Assembly (NCBI GenBank): GCA_004764695.1
Contig: SMSO01000031.1
Span: forward strand, 2,155,048 to 2,219,047
DNA: 64,000 nucleotides
Origin: Schizochytrium sp. TIO01
Lineage: Eukaryota > Sar > Bigyra > Thraustochytrida > Thraustochytriidae
Direction of reading: 5' to 3'
Part shown: piece after piece, positions 32,450 through 42,307 of the stretch
How positions within the stretch are numbered: the stretch's first letter is position 1
Layout of the letters: every line of letters begins with the position of its first letter
Position numbers and translations under genes: made by a program
The notes under the pieces: generated by a model
Told to the model about the DNA's origin: nothing
What the model saw: only the letters and a program-made list of their open reading frames with translations
Database searches by the model: none

Positions 32450-33001
32450 TTTCGAGAACTTCTGATTCGAATGTCGGCGCTTAATTGAACGTCGAGCTGG
32501 CCTCAATTTAGTAATCAACTGATGGAAGCTGGCTACTACAGCTTGGGCTTGCTGGCTGAGGTGTGGTTGAGCGTCAGCGAGCAGGGCTCGAACCGGGCAA
32601 CAATAGCTTTCTGTTATCACGACGTTGGCTTTCAGCGAGCACAATGCGCTGAAGCAGAAGACATGCTGGTAGCTACAAGGAATAAGGTAACTAGGTGGAA
32701 AGAAGAGCACATTTCTCAGCAGCTTCCGTGTTCTTCTTGTAGTGCAAAAGATGGAAATGGCACCGCAACTCGAAGCTATACAAGTTCGTAATGCTTCTGC
32801 CAAAAGAAACCAATAGGGCTTGCTGACTTCATTGGTCTGAAGAACAGAATGGCGATGGAATCGATGAAGCAAACCCAAAACCCTGCGACGATCAGGTGGT
32901 TGCAATTGTCAGCGACCGTGGGGCATCGCTAAAGCTTCGGAGTGCCCGAGTAAAGAAATCCTCCAGATTTGGTTGAGGCATCTAGTTTGCTGTTGAAAAC
33001 A

Positions 33002-34033
33002 ATGGGTGTTGCAGGAGACTCAGAGCAGGCCACAGACACAGCAGGCTATCTGTTTGGGGTGATCTTTGCGCCTATTCTATGGGTGTTCTGCTTGTCCTGG
33101 GCAATTTATGCCGGCAGGAAAGGAAATGATTACTACTGTTATGCACCTCAATTTACATGGGCAAGGGGCATTCCAGTGCTCGTGTGGCGTGTTGCAATTG
33201 CTGTTTTCTATGTGGTTACTCTGGGCTATGAATTTGATGCGCGCGATGTATGGGAGCTCCAGTATTATACAGTTTGGAATCTTGTTTTCCTTACACTCTA
33301 CTCACTCTTTGCGTTGGCGGTCTCAATTGTTATTGTTGCGACTCCGCATTTAATTCCTAAACCTGCAACTTTGGCAACGAATAAAGAGGCGCCAACCCAG
33401 CCAAATATGGGTATTAAGATGCTCTGGGGCGTGCACCAAGTTCTCGGCGAAATCGAGTGGTGTGCTTCAGCTTTGGTAGCAATCGTCGTGTGGGGCGTCC
33501 TTGCCCCAAACACTACGCCTGAGTGGAGTCCTTACCTTGGATTCACATCGATTTCTGAGCATGCATGTAACATTTTTGTCATGACTGTGGACTTTTACTT
33601 CAGTGGTTACCTGATTAACTTTCACCATTGGTCTCTATCCGTGCTGTGGCCGGCAAGCTATTTGATTTGGCATCTTGGTGGCAATGTAGCGTATGGTTTC
33701 ATGGCTTACCCGTTCCTAAAAACGAACAACATCCTCTTCATTCCTGTTGTTATTGTTCTCGCTGTAGCCCACTTTGTTCTCTTCAGTGTTACCTATGGCC
33801 TCTCCGTTGCCAAGGAAAAATGTCTCAAAAGATATCACTTCTTGTATCAGGAGGACAACGATACTTTACATCGGTCCCAGAGCGAGCGCTTGCGCATGTC
33901 TAGTGAAGATAGTGATAGTGACAGCGATGATAAGAGCCCTTTCACACGAGACATCGAAAATCCGGAGAGCCCAACTTCGAGAAAAGAGGCAGAGGAGCGT
34001 GAACGTAGAAATCACGCCCTTGCCCAAGCCTAG
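33002..34033 (+). CDS. Multipass membrane protein, rolling-stone/AIG1-like, 343 aa
   Basis: The ATG at 33002 (MGVAGDSEQATDTAGYLFG) is the first; the frame is open upstream to 32969 without one. About seven hydrophobic segments are visible, including YLFGVIFAPILWVFCLSWAI, VWRVAIAVFYVVTL, LTLYSLFALAVSIVIVATP, WCASALVAIVVWGVL, LSVLWPASYLIWHL and LFIPVVIVLAVAHFVLFSVT. Segment order with WELQYYTVWNLVFLTLYS resembles rolling-stone and androgen-induced (AIG1/FAR-17a) proteins, some of which are fatty-acid-ester hydrolases or fusion factors. Similarity is structural and weak. The cytosolic tail is Ser/Asp-rich (SSEDSDSDSDDKSP), typical of casein-kinase-2 sites. It is convergent with the SulP gene 360 bases away. 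Confidence 0.7.
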   Translation: MGVAGDSEQATDTAGYLFGVIFAPILWVFCLSWAIYAGRKGNDYYCYAPQFTWARGIPVLVWRVAIAVFYVVTLGYEFDARDVWELQYYTVWNLVFLTLYSLFALAVSIVIVATPHLIPKPATLATNKEAPTQPNMGIKMLWGVHQVLGEIEWCASALVAIVVWGVLAPNTTPEWSPYLGFTSISEHACNIFVMTVDFYFSGYLINFHHWSLSVLWPASYLIWHLGGNVAYGFMAYPFLKTNNILFIPVVIVLAVAHFVLFSVTYGLSVAKEKCLKRYHFLYQEDNDTLHRSQSERLRMSSEDSDSDSDDKSPFTRDIENPESPTSRKEAEERERRNHALAQA

Positions 34034-34392
34034 TTGCAAGCTTTTCCAGCAATCAATGCCGGGCTTTAAAGCTCAAAACTCCTAGTTTTGGTGTTACAAA
34101 CCTACAATTACTCCCAGGACAGATGGTACCACTTGTATAATTCAGTAGTGCCTTATAGTATCGAAGTAAGACCACCAAATGGTATCTTTTTGAAAACGTG
34201 GTTTTCTAGTGGCAACCCCCAGAAAGATGAAACTCAATCAATACCTCCCATCCTACATAGTAAACTGGTAGGATTTTGTTCTTTTTGTAACTTTTGCTTC
34301 GCCCTAAATAATCAAAAGAAGCATTAGAAGCATGAGACTTGCTCTTTATAACATATAATATCAATCAACGACATTTATTTTCTTTAAAACAC

Positions 34393-37300
34393 TTATGCTG
34401 TATATTGTTTGTATCCTTGCAAGTCTGACACAGTTTGGGAAAGATATTTCGTGAGGCAACGATAAAGCCCAACAGCAAGCTTGGCGTTTCGGTTTTCAAG
34501 CTCGACAAGTCGCTGACGACGGAGAATATAAATGGCTGTTTCCTCGGTTGCCACAGCGCTGAATTGCCGAGGCTCGTTCAGCGTGAAATGAATATCACCG
34601 AAAATGCAACCATAGCGAGCCCTTTGCAAAAGTTTTCCACCCTGAATGTAGGTCATGCGAGGTTCTGGCTTGAATTGACTACGCCAGTACAAGTCATGTT
34701 TGTTTACAAGACGCTCCATGACTTGTCCCTGAGGAATGTAGATACAGACTTCACCTACCATGACGATATAAATCGCATCTGCTTGGTCCCCCGAATGAAA
34801 GACAAATTCGCCGGGGCGCAAACGCATCATTCCAAAGTAGTCTGTGAGTTCCGTGTACTCACCTAGATCTGGGTCATTAAGTCCAAATTCAAAGTTTGTG
34901 TCAAATCCAAAGAAATCAACAAGAATTCGCCGCAGCCAGATTGTGCTGGACTTGTCAGATAAAGTTTGCAAAGACGCAACAATTTTATTGCGAGTCCGAC
35001 CATCCAAACCAAAGGCATATGGAATGTCCGGCATGCCAGGCATCTCCCATTTAAGACTTGGTGAGTGAGGCGAACGATTGAAAGATAAAAACAGAGACTC
35101 ATCAGTAAGGAGCTCGCTCTCAATCCATGCCAGCCCATCGTTGATTTCATGAAAGACCATACATTGGTCATTTGGATCGTCGGGGTGCAAAATATGATTG
35201 GTCACCAATAAGTTCTCAAATTCTGGGCGCATGCTCGTGAAAACAATTCGCAGGCCGTGTGTTGCTGCCACCTGCTTCACGCGCATCATTCCTGTTGATA
35301 CAGCTGTAGCATCCATACCTGTGACACGCGTAAAATCCAGAACAAGAAAGCGCAGACGAGTGTGTTCTTCCTCACTGTGATCAGCAGAAAACGATGTTTG
35401 ACGAGAGAGTTGACGCACCATGCTACCACGACGTGGCGTAGCCATACCTTCTACCGAAACTGGTGGCTCTGCCGTCAGAGTAGCCCACTCTGGAAGACGA
35501 GGTTCACGATCATTTTGCACAGGACTTTTCAATTTACCCCAAAGCCATGTGGCCCATCCGCTGACACCAGAACCGCTCTCAATTTCAACATCTGTGTCAT
35601 GCTCATGTTCGTTATGGTGATCATGATTAAGGTGGTCAGCATGGTTAGAGGATGGGGAGGTAGCCTCGTCTATCAGGATCTGCAGTTTCTTCACTACTTG
35701 CATTGAAGATCCGAAAAACAGATAACCATGCAGGTCAAGGCGGGCGACGCAATTAGAGAGTTTCTTGAGCTTTCGGCGACTTTCAAAGTCGCGCACAACA
35801 TTTGAGCGAATGCGGTATGTCCGCTGAATGTGAGTGACTGAGGAGTAAGCAACAATAAAGTTGAAAATGGAGAGGCCGATACCAACGGCAATGCCAAGGA
35901 TCAAATCGTCCGTGGCAGAGATAACTAAAAAGGTCGTCATCAAAACCATGTATTCCCGCTTTGAGACCTTGGGCCATACCTCAATGAGCCACTCCATCAT
36001 CAGATCAAATGCAATAAAGATCAATGTTGAGGCAAAGAAGAAAAGTGGGACAATTTCCATCACGTTAATGGGCGCCATAAAGAGTCCAGCTTCAGCAATA
36101 ATAACCACTAAACCAACAAGGCGAGAGTTAGTGCCAGTACGAAAGGTGAATATAGTCTGACTGAAAATGTATGAACCAGTGTATCCACCGGCAATCCCAC
36201 TAATCATGTTACTAATGCCCACAGTGCACAATTCATGATCAATATTCAGCGGTGCGCCGAGGTCATACTCAATAGCAACTACATCAAGACAGGACGAGAA
36301 ACTGACAACAAAGACCATGCTAATCCAAGCAACAGCCTGCTCAGGAACACGAGCCCATTCCACGAGGGAAAAATCAAAGAGCTCCCAAACAGTCCAAAAT
36401 GGCCCAGTTTGCACGGCAGGATCTGGCTTAGAAAGCCATCCAGCGTTCTGTGCATCTGCAATTGACATCCCGGATGCAAAGAGAATGATATAAAATGCCA
36501 GAGGCATCGCAACGATGCAAACTGGCAAAGTGTACCAACGCTTAGCTTTCCGCGCAGCGACAGCAAGTAATGCGCCTCCTAGCATGGCAGGTGTAAGAAG
36601 AATAAGACCACGAAGGTTAAACGCTTTTGTGATATCCATAACACTAGAAACGTCCTCACCGATACTCAGGCCAACACCGGCGAGTAAACAAAAAAGACCA
36701 ATGAAAGCCAAGTAACCACCAACAACAGGCATGGGCAGATAGGCAACGAGTTTTGCTAATTTAAGCTTACCGAGAGCAAAAACAGCTACACCAAGAAGTG
36801 TTGTCGAAAGTGATAAGGCGACAAGGGTTGTAGGAATAATCGCAGCCTTATTCTCCGCTGAGTTGGCAATTGCTGTTGCCATAGTTGAGAGAAAAAGTAA
36901 ACCCGCATCTTGCACTTGCCCAATACTGAATGACAAAGAACTGACCATGGTGAAAATGCATTGATGCACCATAGAGGAAAGTAGCACAAGCTTAGAGAGG
37001 TCCGCCATTTCGTCTTTAAATGCGGTATCGCGAAAGATAATTGCTGCATATCCATACATGCAGGGGATTGTGAGGATAGAGTTCACCACACCATAGATAA
37101 GGCTCTCTATAATCTGTTGCATGGAAACTCTGGAAGAACCTGAAGGTTGACCTGCTTCAGAGCGAGGTGGTAAGAGTGGAGACATGGGATCAAGAAGATC
37201 TGGTGGAGGCGAGCCTGCAGATCCAGAATCGTAGTCGTCAATACCAACTGTGGTCCCGTAAGTGGAGATGGAGCCACCAATTGCAGGAACCGAACCAGGG

Positions 37301-37707
37301 GAGGATGCCACAGGACCCAATGTGGGCGATGAGCTTGTCGAAACTCCAGCACGAAAACTCGGTGAGCGCAAGCGCAACTCAGGGTTTCGCATACGAAGCA
37401 TGAGCGTGGCGATATCGCCTGAAGAGGACCCAAATCTTGCCAAACGTCCACTGTTTGACATGGCCCGATTCACATGCACATTTGCCGACATCGATCTAGC
37501 TCTTCGCTCCTCAAAGACAAGATTTTCACCGTCGACATGGCCATCGTTCCACCGTTCATGAACGTCCTCCATCCCTGGGTCGATGCCTTGGCGAGATCTG
37601 GACACGAGTACCTCCAACTCAGATCCACTTACCGATCTCTCACGATGGTGGTTCGTCGAGGCCGATACCACAGACGGAGTGGAGCCTAAAGGCGTAGTTC
37701 CTGACAT
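34393..37707 (-). CDS. SulP/SLC26-family transporter with STAS and cyclic-nucleotide-binding domains, 1104 aa
   Basis: The ATG at 37707 (MSGTTPLGSTPS) follows a TTG-only extension. Residues 1-195 are Ser/Pro-rich and probably cytosolic. The SulP membrane core begins near 196 (IIESLIYGVVNSILTIPCMY) and has ~10-12 spans to about 650. Typical signals are IDHELCTVGISNMISGIAGG and FAASTLIFIAFDLMMEW-like helices. A STAS domain follows from ~655 (ARLDLHGYLFFGSSMQVVKK) to ~870 (LRFLVLDFTRVTGMDATAVS), split by a ~90-residue insert with a His/Asp cluster (NHADHLNHDHHNEHEHD). A cyclic-nucleotide-binding fold lies at ~955-1085 (PGEFVFHSGDQADAIYIVMV; GCIFGDIHF). This is the architecture of fungal vacuolar SulP proteins such as yeast Vsb1. 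Substrate is unknown (anion or basic amino acid). Confidence 0.92.
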   Translation of the reverse strand: MSGTTPLGSTPSVVSASTNHHRERSVSGSELEVLVSRSRQGIDPGMEDVHERWNDGHVDGENLVFEERRARSMSANVHVNRAMSNSGRLARFGSSSGDIATLMLRMRNPELRLRSPSFRAGVSTSSSPTLGPVASSPGSVPAIGGSISTYGTTVGIDDYDSGSAGSPPPDLLDPMSPLLPPRSEAGQPSGSSRVSMQQIIESLIYGVVNSILTIPCMYGYAAIIFRDTAFKDEMADLSKLVLLSSMVHQCIFTMVSSLSFSIGQVQDAGLLFLSTMATAIANSAENKAAIIPTTLVALSLSTTLLGVAVFALGKLKLAKLVAYLPMPVVGGYLAFIGLFCLLAGVGLSIGEDVSSVMDITKAFNLRGLILLTPAMLGGALLAVAARKAKRWYTLPVCIVAMPLAFYIILFASGMSIADAQNAGWLSKPDPAVQTGPFWTVWELFDFSLVEWARVPEQAVAWISMVFVVSFSSCLDVVAIEYDLGAPLNIDHELCTVGISNMISGIAGGYTGSYIFSQTIFTFRTGTNSRLVGLVVIIAEAGLFMAPINVMEIVPLFFFASTLIFIAFDLMMEWLIEVWPKVSKREYMVLMTTFLVISATDDLILGIAVGIGLSIFNFIVAYSSVTHIQRTYRIRSNVVRDFESRRKLKKLSNCVARLDLHGYLFFGSSMQVVKKLQILIDEATSPSSNHADHLNHDHHNEHEHDTDVEIESGSGVSGWATWLWGKLKSPVQNDREPRLPEWATLTAEPPVSVEGMATPRRGSMVRQLSRQTSFSADHSEEEHTRLRFLVLDFTRVTGMDATAVSTGMMRVKQVAATHGLRIVFTSMRPEFENLLVTNHILHPDDPNDQCMVFHEINDGLAWIESELLTDESLFLSFNRSPHSPSLKWEMPGMPDIPYAFGLDGRTRNKIVASLQTLSDKSSTIWLRRILVDFFGFDTNFEFGLNDPDLGEYTELTDYFGMMRLRPGEFVFHSGDQADAIYIVMVGEVCIYIPQGQVMERLVNKHDLYWRSQFKPEPRMTYIQGGKLLQRARYGCIFGDIHFTLNEPRQFSAVATEETAIYILRRQRLVELENRNAKLAVGLYRCLTKYLSQTVSDLQGYKQYTA

Positions 37708-39386
37708 TTTACCCTTGATCAGACCCAACAGAAAACCTTAGACTTTGCGATCCGTAGATCCCAGCAATTTGCTGCTTGTCACTCAAAACAGCAGACTCTT
37801 AAGAAAACCAGTTGTTGAAGCTATCCCCAGCCTGTAATGGCGTTGTACTCAGAGCAGCAAAGGTAATGTTGAACTCACTACAAAATCCGCAAATACATGA
37901 ATGTGTGGTCTACGCCAGAACCAAGGACAGGTCTTTTGGGCCCCAAACTGCTGCAGCAGGCTAGATATTTTTATCGTCACGACCCACACGATCCCTCGCG
38001 AGGCACTCTGGTCCGATGCTGCGCCTCCAAGGCTGTCAGGCGAGGACCTGGTACCAACTGTTGCGGTGTGGGTCTACACCTTATTACGCTTTGTCTCTCT
38101 GGTGGATTTCTGTTCGTAGTTTACTTGTCTGTTGTTGTCGAAGCCATATAATGCTGTTCGCTCAAGACTTCATCTTCCGCGCGTCTTCTGCGCAACCCAC
38201 TTTTGGAAAAAAGCGAAAGCAAAAAGAAGTTAAAAATGTTCAATTGAAATAAAAAGCTCATTTCACGTAACTTTGCACTATATCACATCACAGTCATGGG
38301 CATGCATATGCGACCAAAATAAAAACTGGTTGGAGCGAGACTGGTCAATGTAGGGCCCGGAATTCTACTTAATTTTTGCGCTGTAGGAGCGGAGAAGGTC
38401 TGGCGTCGTCATTCTTGGCTACCAACAGGTTCGTCCTTTCGTTCACTTGGCCAAAATTAGTGAAGGAGAGATGTTTTTATTTGATTAAAATTAAAATTAA
38501 AATTTATATGTGGACAAAGGTGAAATTCGTGGTCACAGACGTGTGCGACAGAGTTTGTTTGCAGTCTTAGCAGAAGTGAGCTTCTTCAGTTGGTACGCAG
38601 AGGGCGCAAGTGCTACGCAGACCAGAGGATGTTAGCGTGGGAAGTGAAGTGGAGGGATGGTAGGTTTGTGCTCAAAGTCTTGACAAATAATTGAGCGAAT
38701 GGCTGAGCTGAGTTGCGCAGGTTGTTTAGCACTATGATGGTAAGTGTCCACTTCCAAAACGCTTTCGTTGCGGACAAGTCACTGAGATAGAGCATTGGCT
38801 TATAGGGTGGAGTATCATCATCTGGAGACTCCCTTGAATTGGAAACTAGCTCCAAGCTCACACGAGATGCGAACATCAAGTCCATCATCATCATGGCCTT
38901 CAAATTGGCTACTGCTCTACATAGTCTTTAAAAGAATAATTGAAAAAAAGTCCCTTTCTAAATGTCATTTTCAGTAGGCAATGATTCGAAAACACAATAA
39001 AAGTAAGGTCCTATCTTTCGCCGTGAACGACTCATCGGCGTGTATTTCAAAGTGAAGTACAATCAACATAAAACATTGCCACCCTTGCCTTGATGATGGG
39101 GAAAATCCTCTCTTATTTCTTTGCAATTAGCCTATCAAAGCATGGAGCTCAGACTTACGTTAGACGAGCACAGCAAGATATGTACAAGCTGCTGTCATAC
39201 AGTTCTTTCGTATCAAGCGAAGCCTTGTTAAATAGTTGCAATCAATGGAATAATCTATCTACTACAAAGTCTTTCAATTCACAATGTGAATTACACAATG
39301 GACACGGAATTTTAAATACGCATGCTATGTTGTGTTGTGCCATATCATTTCATGTATACATGAATTTTATTTTTTTAGTTTAGATT
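37708..39386. other. 1.7-kb intergenic region
   Basis: This is the SulP upstream region and spacer. Weak minus-strand readings at 38620-38960 (for example SVLEVDTYHHSAKQPAQL) sit in two frames and might be another gene relic, but support is poor. No RNA gene is seen. Confidence 0.35.
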
Positions 39387-40183
39387 ATGGTTGCTGAACG
39401 AGAGAAAGAAAGACTTGGTGTGCTATACGATGACGAATATTATGCTAGTCAGACGCAATATCCAGGGGTAGAAGCATTAAGTAGTAACCACACTTCCATT
39501 TTCAACATACAATTTATTTATAGATTTTATTTCAGGATCCGCACCAGCATGAAAATAAACTAACAGTCCAATTGGCCAGGCTACAAATCAATCTGCAGAA
39601 GCCCTCAAGACGACCAAAGCTTGCAAAGAGATACAAAATGATACGAAATCACAAAGCATCTATACTCACTTTGGCCATATCTAAAAGCCTCTCTGCACGG
39701 TACTCTTGCGTTTTGACCAAGGTACAGCGCTTGGGGATATGCATAATCAAAGCATTGTTGGTGAACAAGGCATTTTATACTGATGGCGGAAAGGAGAACT
39801 TGATGCATCCGGTTTTGAAAATACCAGGATCTCTCTTGGAGCAACATCACGCGGAAAGTTTTCAAAGAATCTTCTTCATGGCACTGCTTTGCTTCCATAT
39901 ACAGTTGTTCTTCTGCTGCAATTTTGATATATTAGAGTTTGACAGTTTCCAGGATCCAAGTTTATGCTTTGCTGGGGGAAAACTTCACAGAAGATCATTC
40001 AACGCCAACAATCTACAATAAATTTGCTGTACGTTTTTAATGTCGTTTTGCATCTACATGCTCAAGGAATCGTGCTTGTCCCTCAGTCTTTGAAACTGCC
40101 TGCTGCATACTCCCATAAATCTAGCATTTACATTTTATTTGATCAACTACCGAATCAAAATTTTGTTTCGAAGCGCGTCTAAG
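39387..40183 (+). pseudogene. Probable degraded or multi-exon gene, unrecognised product
   Basis: An ATG at 39387 opens 27 codons (MVAEREKERLGVLYDDEYYA) to a donor GTAGAAG. The acceptor TATTTCAG at 39534 continues in phase as DPHQHENKLTVQLARLQINL. Downstream the best reading changes frame and carries TAA and TGA stops inside protein-like text: RFDQGTALGDMHNQSIVGEQ, then stop, then WRKGELDASGFENTRISLGA. It then shifts through QVYALLGENFTEDHSTPTIY to GIVLVPQSLKLPAAYSHK and a stop at 40183. The premature stops plus two shifts suggest a pseudogene. No family is recognised. Confidence 0.4.
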
Positions 40184-40615
40184 CTACAAGGAGGTCTCTT
40201 CCTGCATCATCACTGCCTTGGAGATCTATCATCTTGGGCGTCACAGTTGATTTTGACACTGACTAGTACGTTCTCTAAGGCTCTGGGATACTGCAGCGTT
40301 GTGCTAGTGGAAACTACTAGCAGTATGTTAGATAGCGCCCGCTTCTTAGACGAAGAAAGAGAAGAAAAAGAGAAATAAAAGAGCACGAAGTAATGAAATC
40401 ATTGAAGTAAAAGTTGGCTTGGCTGAGCCTGATATCTGCGAAACAAATCGAATTTTCTGTTTGGGGTGTGATCGAGGGTATTATAGGGACGCGCACGTCT
40501 GTAACGGGTCAGCTGACTGGTTGACAAAGTCGCTCTCAGGTTGTGAGAGCAGCGGTGGGCGAACTCGGACTTTAGCTGGCTGAGATTAGAAGGATCTTAA
40601 CATCAGGATTTGAGG

Positions 40616-41695
40616 ATGTTGCCAAGTTTGCGCAGAGCTGCCTTGAAAGGCAAGACACCGCGGTGTTTGGCAGATTTCGGTTCCAAAAGATCATTGAGTT
40701 CGTCCTCGAATGAATCGCCGGAGTCTCCTTTTGTGGGCAATGTGCCAAGCTGGATCCTGAATGGCCACAGGCAAAAGTTCTGGGTTTCAGGTAACCGCGT
40801 GGGAAACATGTGGAAAATCCCGAAGTTTGCCTACATCGAAGAGAACAAAACACCCTTCGAGTACATCGACCCAGCCTTTAAGGACATCCCCTGCAATATG
40901 CTTGACCTTACACTCTTGCCTTGGGGTTTTCTGCCGCAGAGGAAAGTCAAGGAGCTCGTGACTCCAGACCACAGAGCTCACTTGCACACCAAGGTTGGAA
41001 CTCAGGTTTACCCTGAGTCACACACCACTGAACATCTGTTGGAGTTGGCTGGAGGCGAGAAGCAGCTGTGTGAGGGTGCTGAGCAGGCTTACTTGTTCAT
41101 GGCTTCTAAGTTTAACGATATGGAGACCAAGTGGAGCGACCTAGACGTAACTTCGCCAATTTTGACAGACCTTTTTCAGGATGTGCTCGCCACATACTTT
41201 GTCGATGGCGCTGCTCCGATGGTGAAGATTGATGAAGACAAGGTGAAGGCCGAGCTCCTTGGCATCTGGATTGAAGAAGGCACTGTGGACAGGCCCGATA
41301 AATTTATTTTCCGCTACGATCTCGAAGAGATTAAGTATCATATTATGAGCGGATTTGTCGGCCCGGAGCTGCGTCTTATGCAAGGCAAGAAGCTCCTCGG
41401 CAAGCCCCCTCGTCGTATTTGTGCGGCCTTTTCCATTAAGAGCGAGGAGGCAATTGGAACAAAGACTTACTTTTTGGGCGAAAACGGCGAACCTGCAGAC
41501 CCAAACAGCACTACTCAGACCGAGGTGTGGGCTGACAAGCAGCAAGCAGAGCATTTTTGGGTCCTTGAGACTGACTGGAAGTCAGAAAGCTCAGACCCTG
41601 AAGAACAGAACTTTCAATGGCGTGTGCGTAACATCAACGATGCAGTGGTTGCTTATGAAGGTGACAAGCTTCCGTTGGCTGAGGTTGATCTTTAA
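40616..41695 (+). CDS. Probable mitochondrial protein, possibly Tim44/mL45-like, 359 aa
   Basis: The ATG at 40616 gives MLPSLRRAALKGKTPRCLAD, basic and Ser-rich for ~35 residues with no acid until the Asp at 20, a likely mitochondrial presequence. The mature part has KFWVSGNRVGNMWKIPKFAY, a Pro-containing segment LDLTLLPWGFLPQRKVKEL, a central helical region (ILTDLFQDVLATYFV) and a C-terminal alpha+beta region. The end HFWVLETDWKSESS...FQWRVRNINDAVVAY is reminiscent of the Tim44/mL45 (Mba1) fold that links the mitoribosome to the inner membrane. The resemblance is in pattern only. The gene is single-exon and divergent from the SulP gene, with a long spacer. Confidence 0.72.
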   Translation: MLPSLRRAALKGKTPRCLADFGSKRSLSSSSNESPESPFVGNVPSWILNGHRQKFWVSGNRVGNMWKIPKFAYIEENKTPFEYIDPAFKDIPCNMLDLTLLPWGFLPQRKVKELVTPDHRAHLHTKVGTQVYPESHTTEHLLELAGGEKQLCEGAEQAYLFMASKFNDMETKWSDLDVTSPILTDLFQDVLATYFVDGAAPMVKIDEDKVKAELLGIWIEEGTVDRPDKFIFRYDLEEIKYHIMSGFVGPELRLMQGKKLLGKPPRRICAAFSIKSEEAIGTKTYFLGENGEPADPNSTTQTEVWADKQQAEHFWVLETDWKSESSDPEEQNFQWRVRNINDAVVAYEGDKLPLAEVDL

Positions 41696-42307
41696 TGAAA
41701 TGACCTTGTCAGGACCACTGCCACTCAAACGTCAGCCACCACACCCACTACGAAAAGTTATTTTTTGAGCCACCGTCGTGTCCATTATCTTCCCTTTCTA
41801 ATAAAATAAATTTAGTCTAAATTGAAGGAAACATGATCCTCAACCTTTTTTATTTGTCAAATTTAGAATTTGTACCACTAGAAATGTCCCACCTCTTGAC
41901 AGTGTAGTTATATAGCAAGACAATTCCCTGCAATAACCCCAAACTCCTTGCAACATTATAAAAATATAATGCTAGCAATGGTGTATTGAGCAAAGCCATA
42001 AAGGATTTAAGATTGCACCTCAAACGCATATTTTCGTGGAAAACAAAGCACTATGTACAAATCCCGCACAAAGTGAGACCGCTAGTAGTATCATATATAA
42101 ACTGCTAGTCATTTAAGAATTAAAATGAAAAGGAATTTGATTGTTTTAGTCAACGTCTTTGGCAAGAGATCAAACTCGCAGAGAAGCAAACCCAAACCCA
42201 CCTAGAGCACCGCCAAGAAGATCTGTGTTGCGTGTGGAGGTCGTGTACATCCACTAACACGCTCTAATCATTTTCTAGAGGCGTCTTAACGGCTTTGGCT
42301 TGGCAAG
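41696..42307. other. AT-rich spacer
   Basis: This is the 3' flank of the preceding gene and the upstream region of the next. I see no gene or repeat. Confidence 0.4.

Noticed and set aside
32580-32605. CTCGAACC, reverse complement of a tRNA T-loop
   Set aside because: The flanking bases do not form a T-stem and no other tRNA arms are present.
32420-32905. 161-codon minus-strand frame
   Set aside because: It ends in the translated GGCA microsatellite, lacks motifs and overlaps an equally plausible plus-strand frame.
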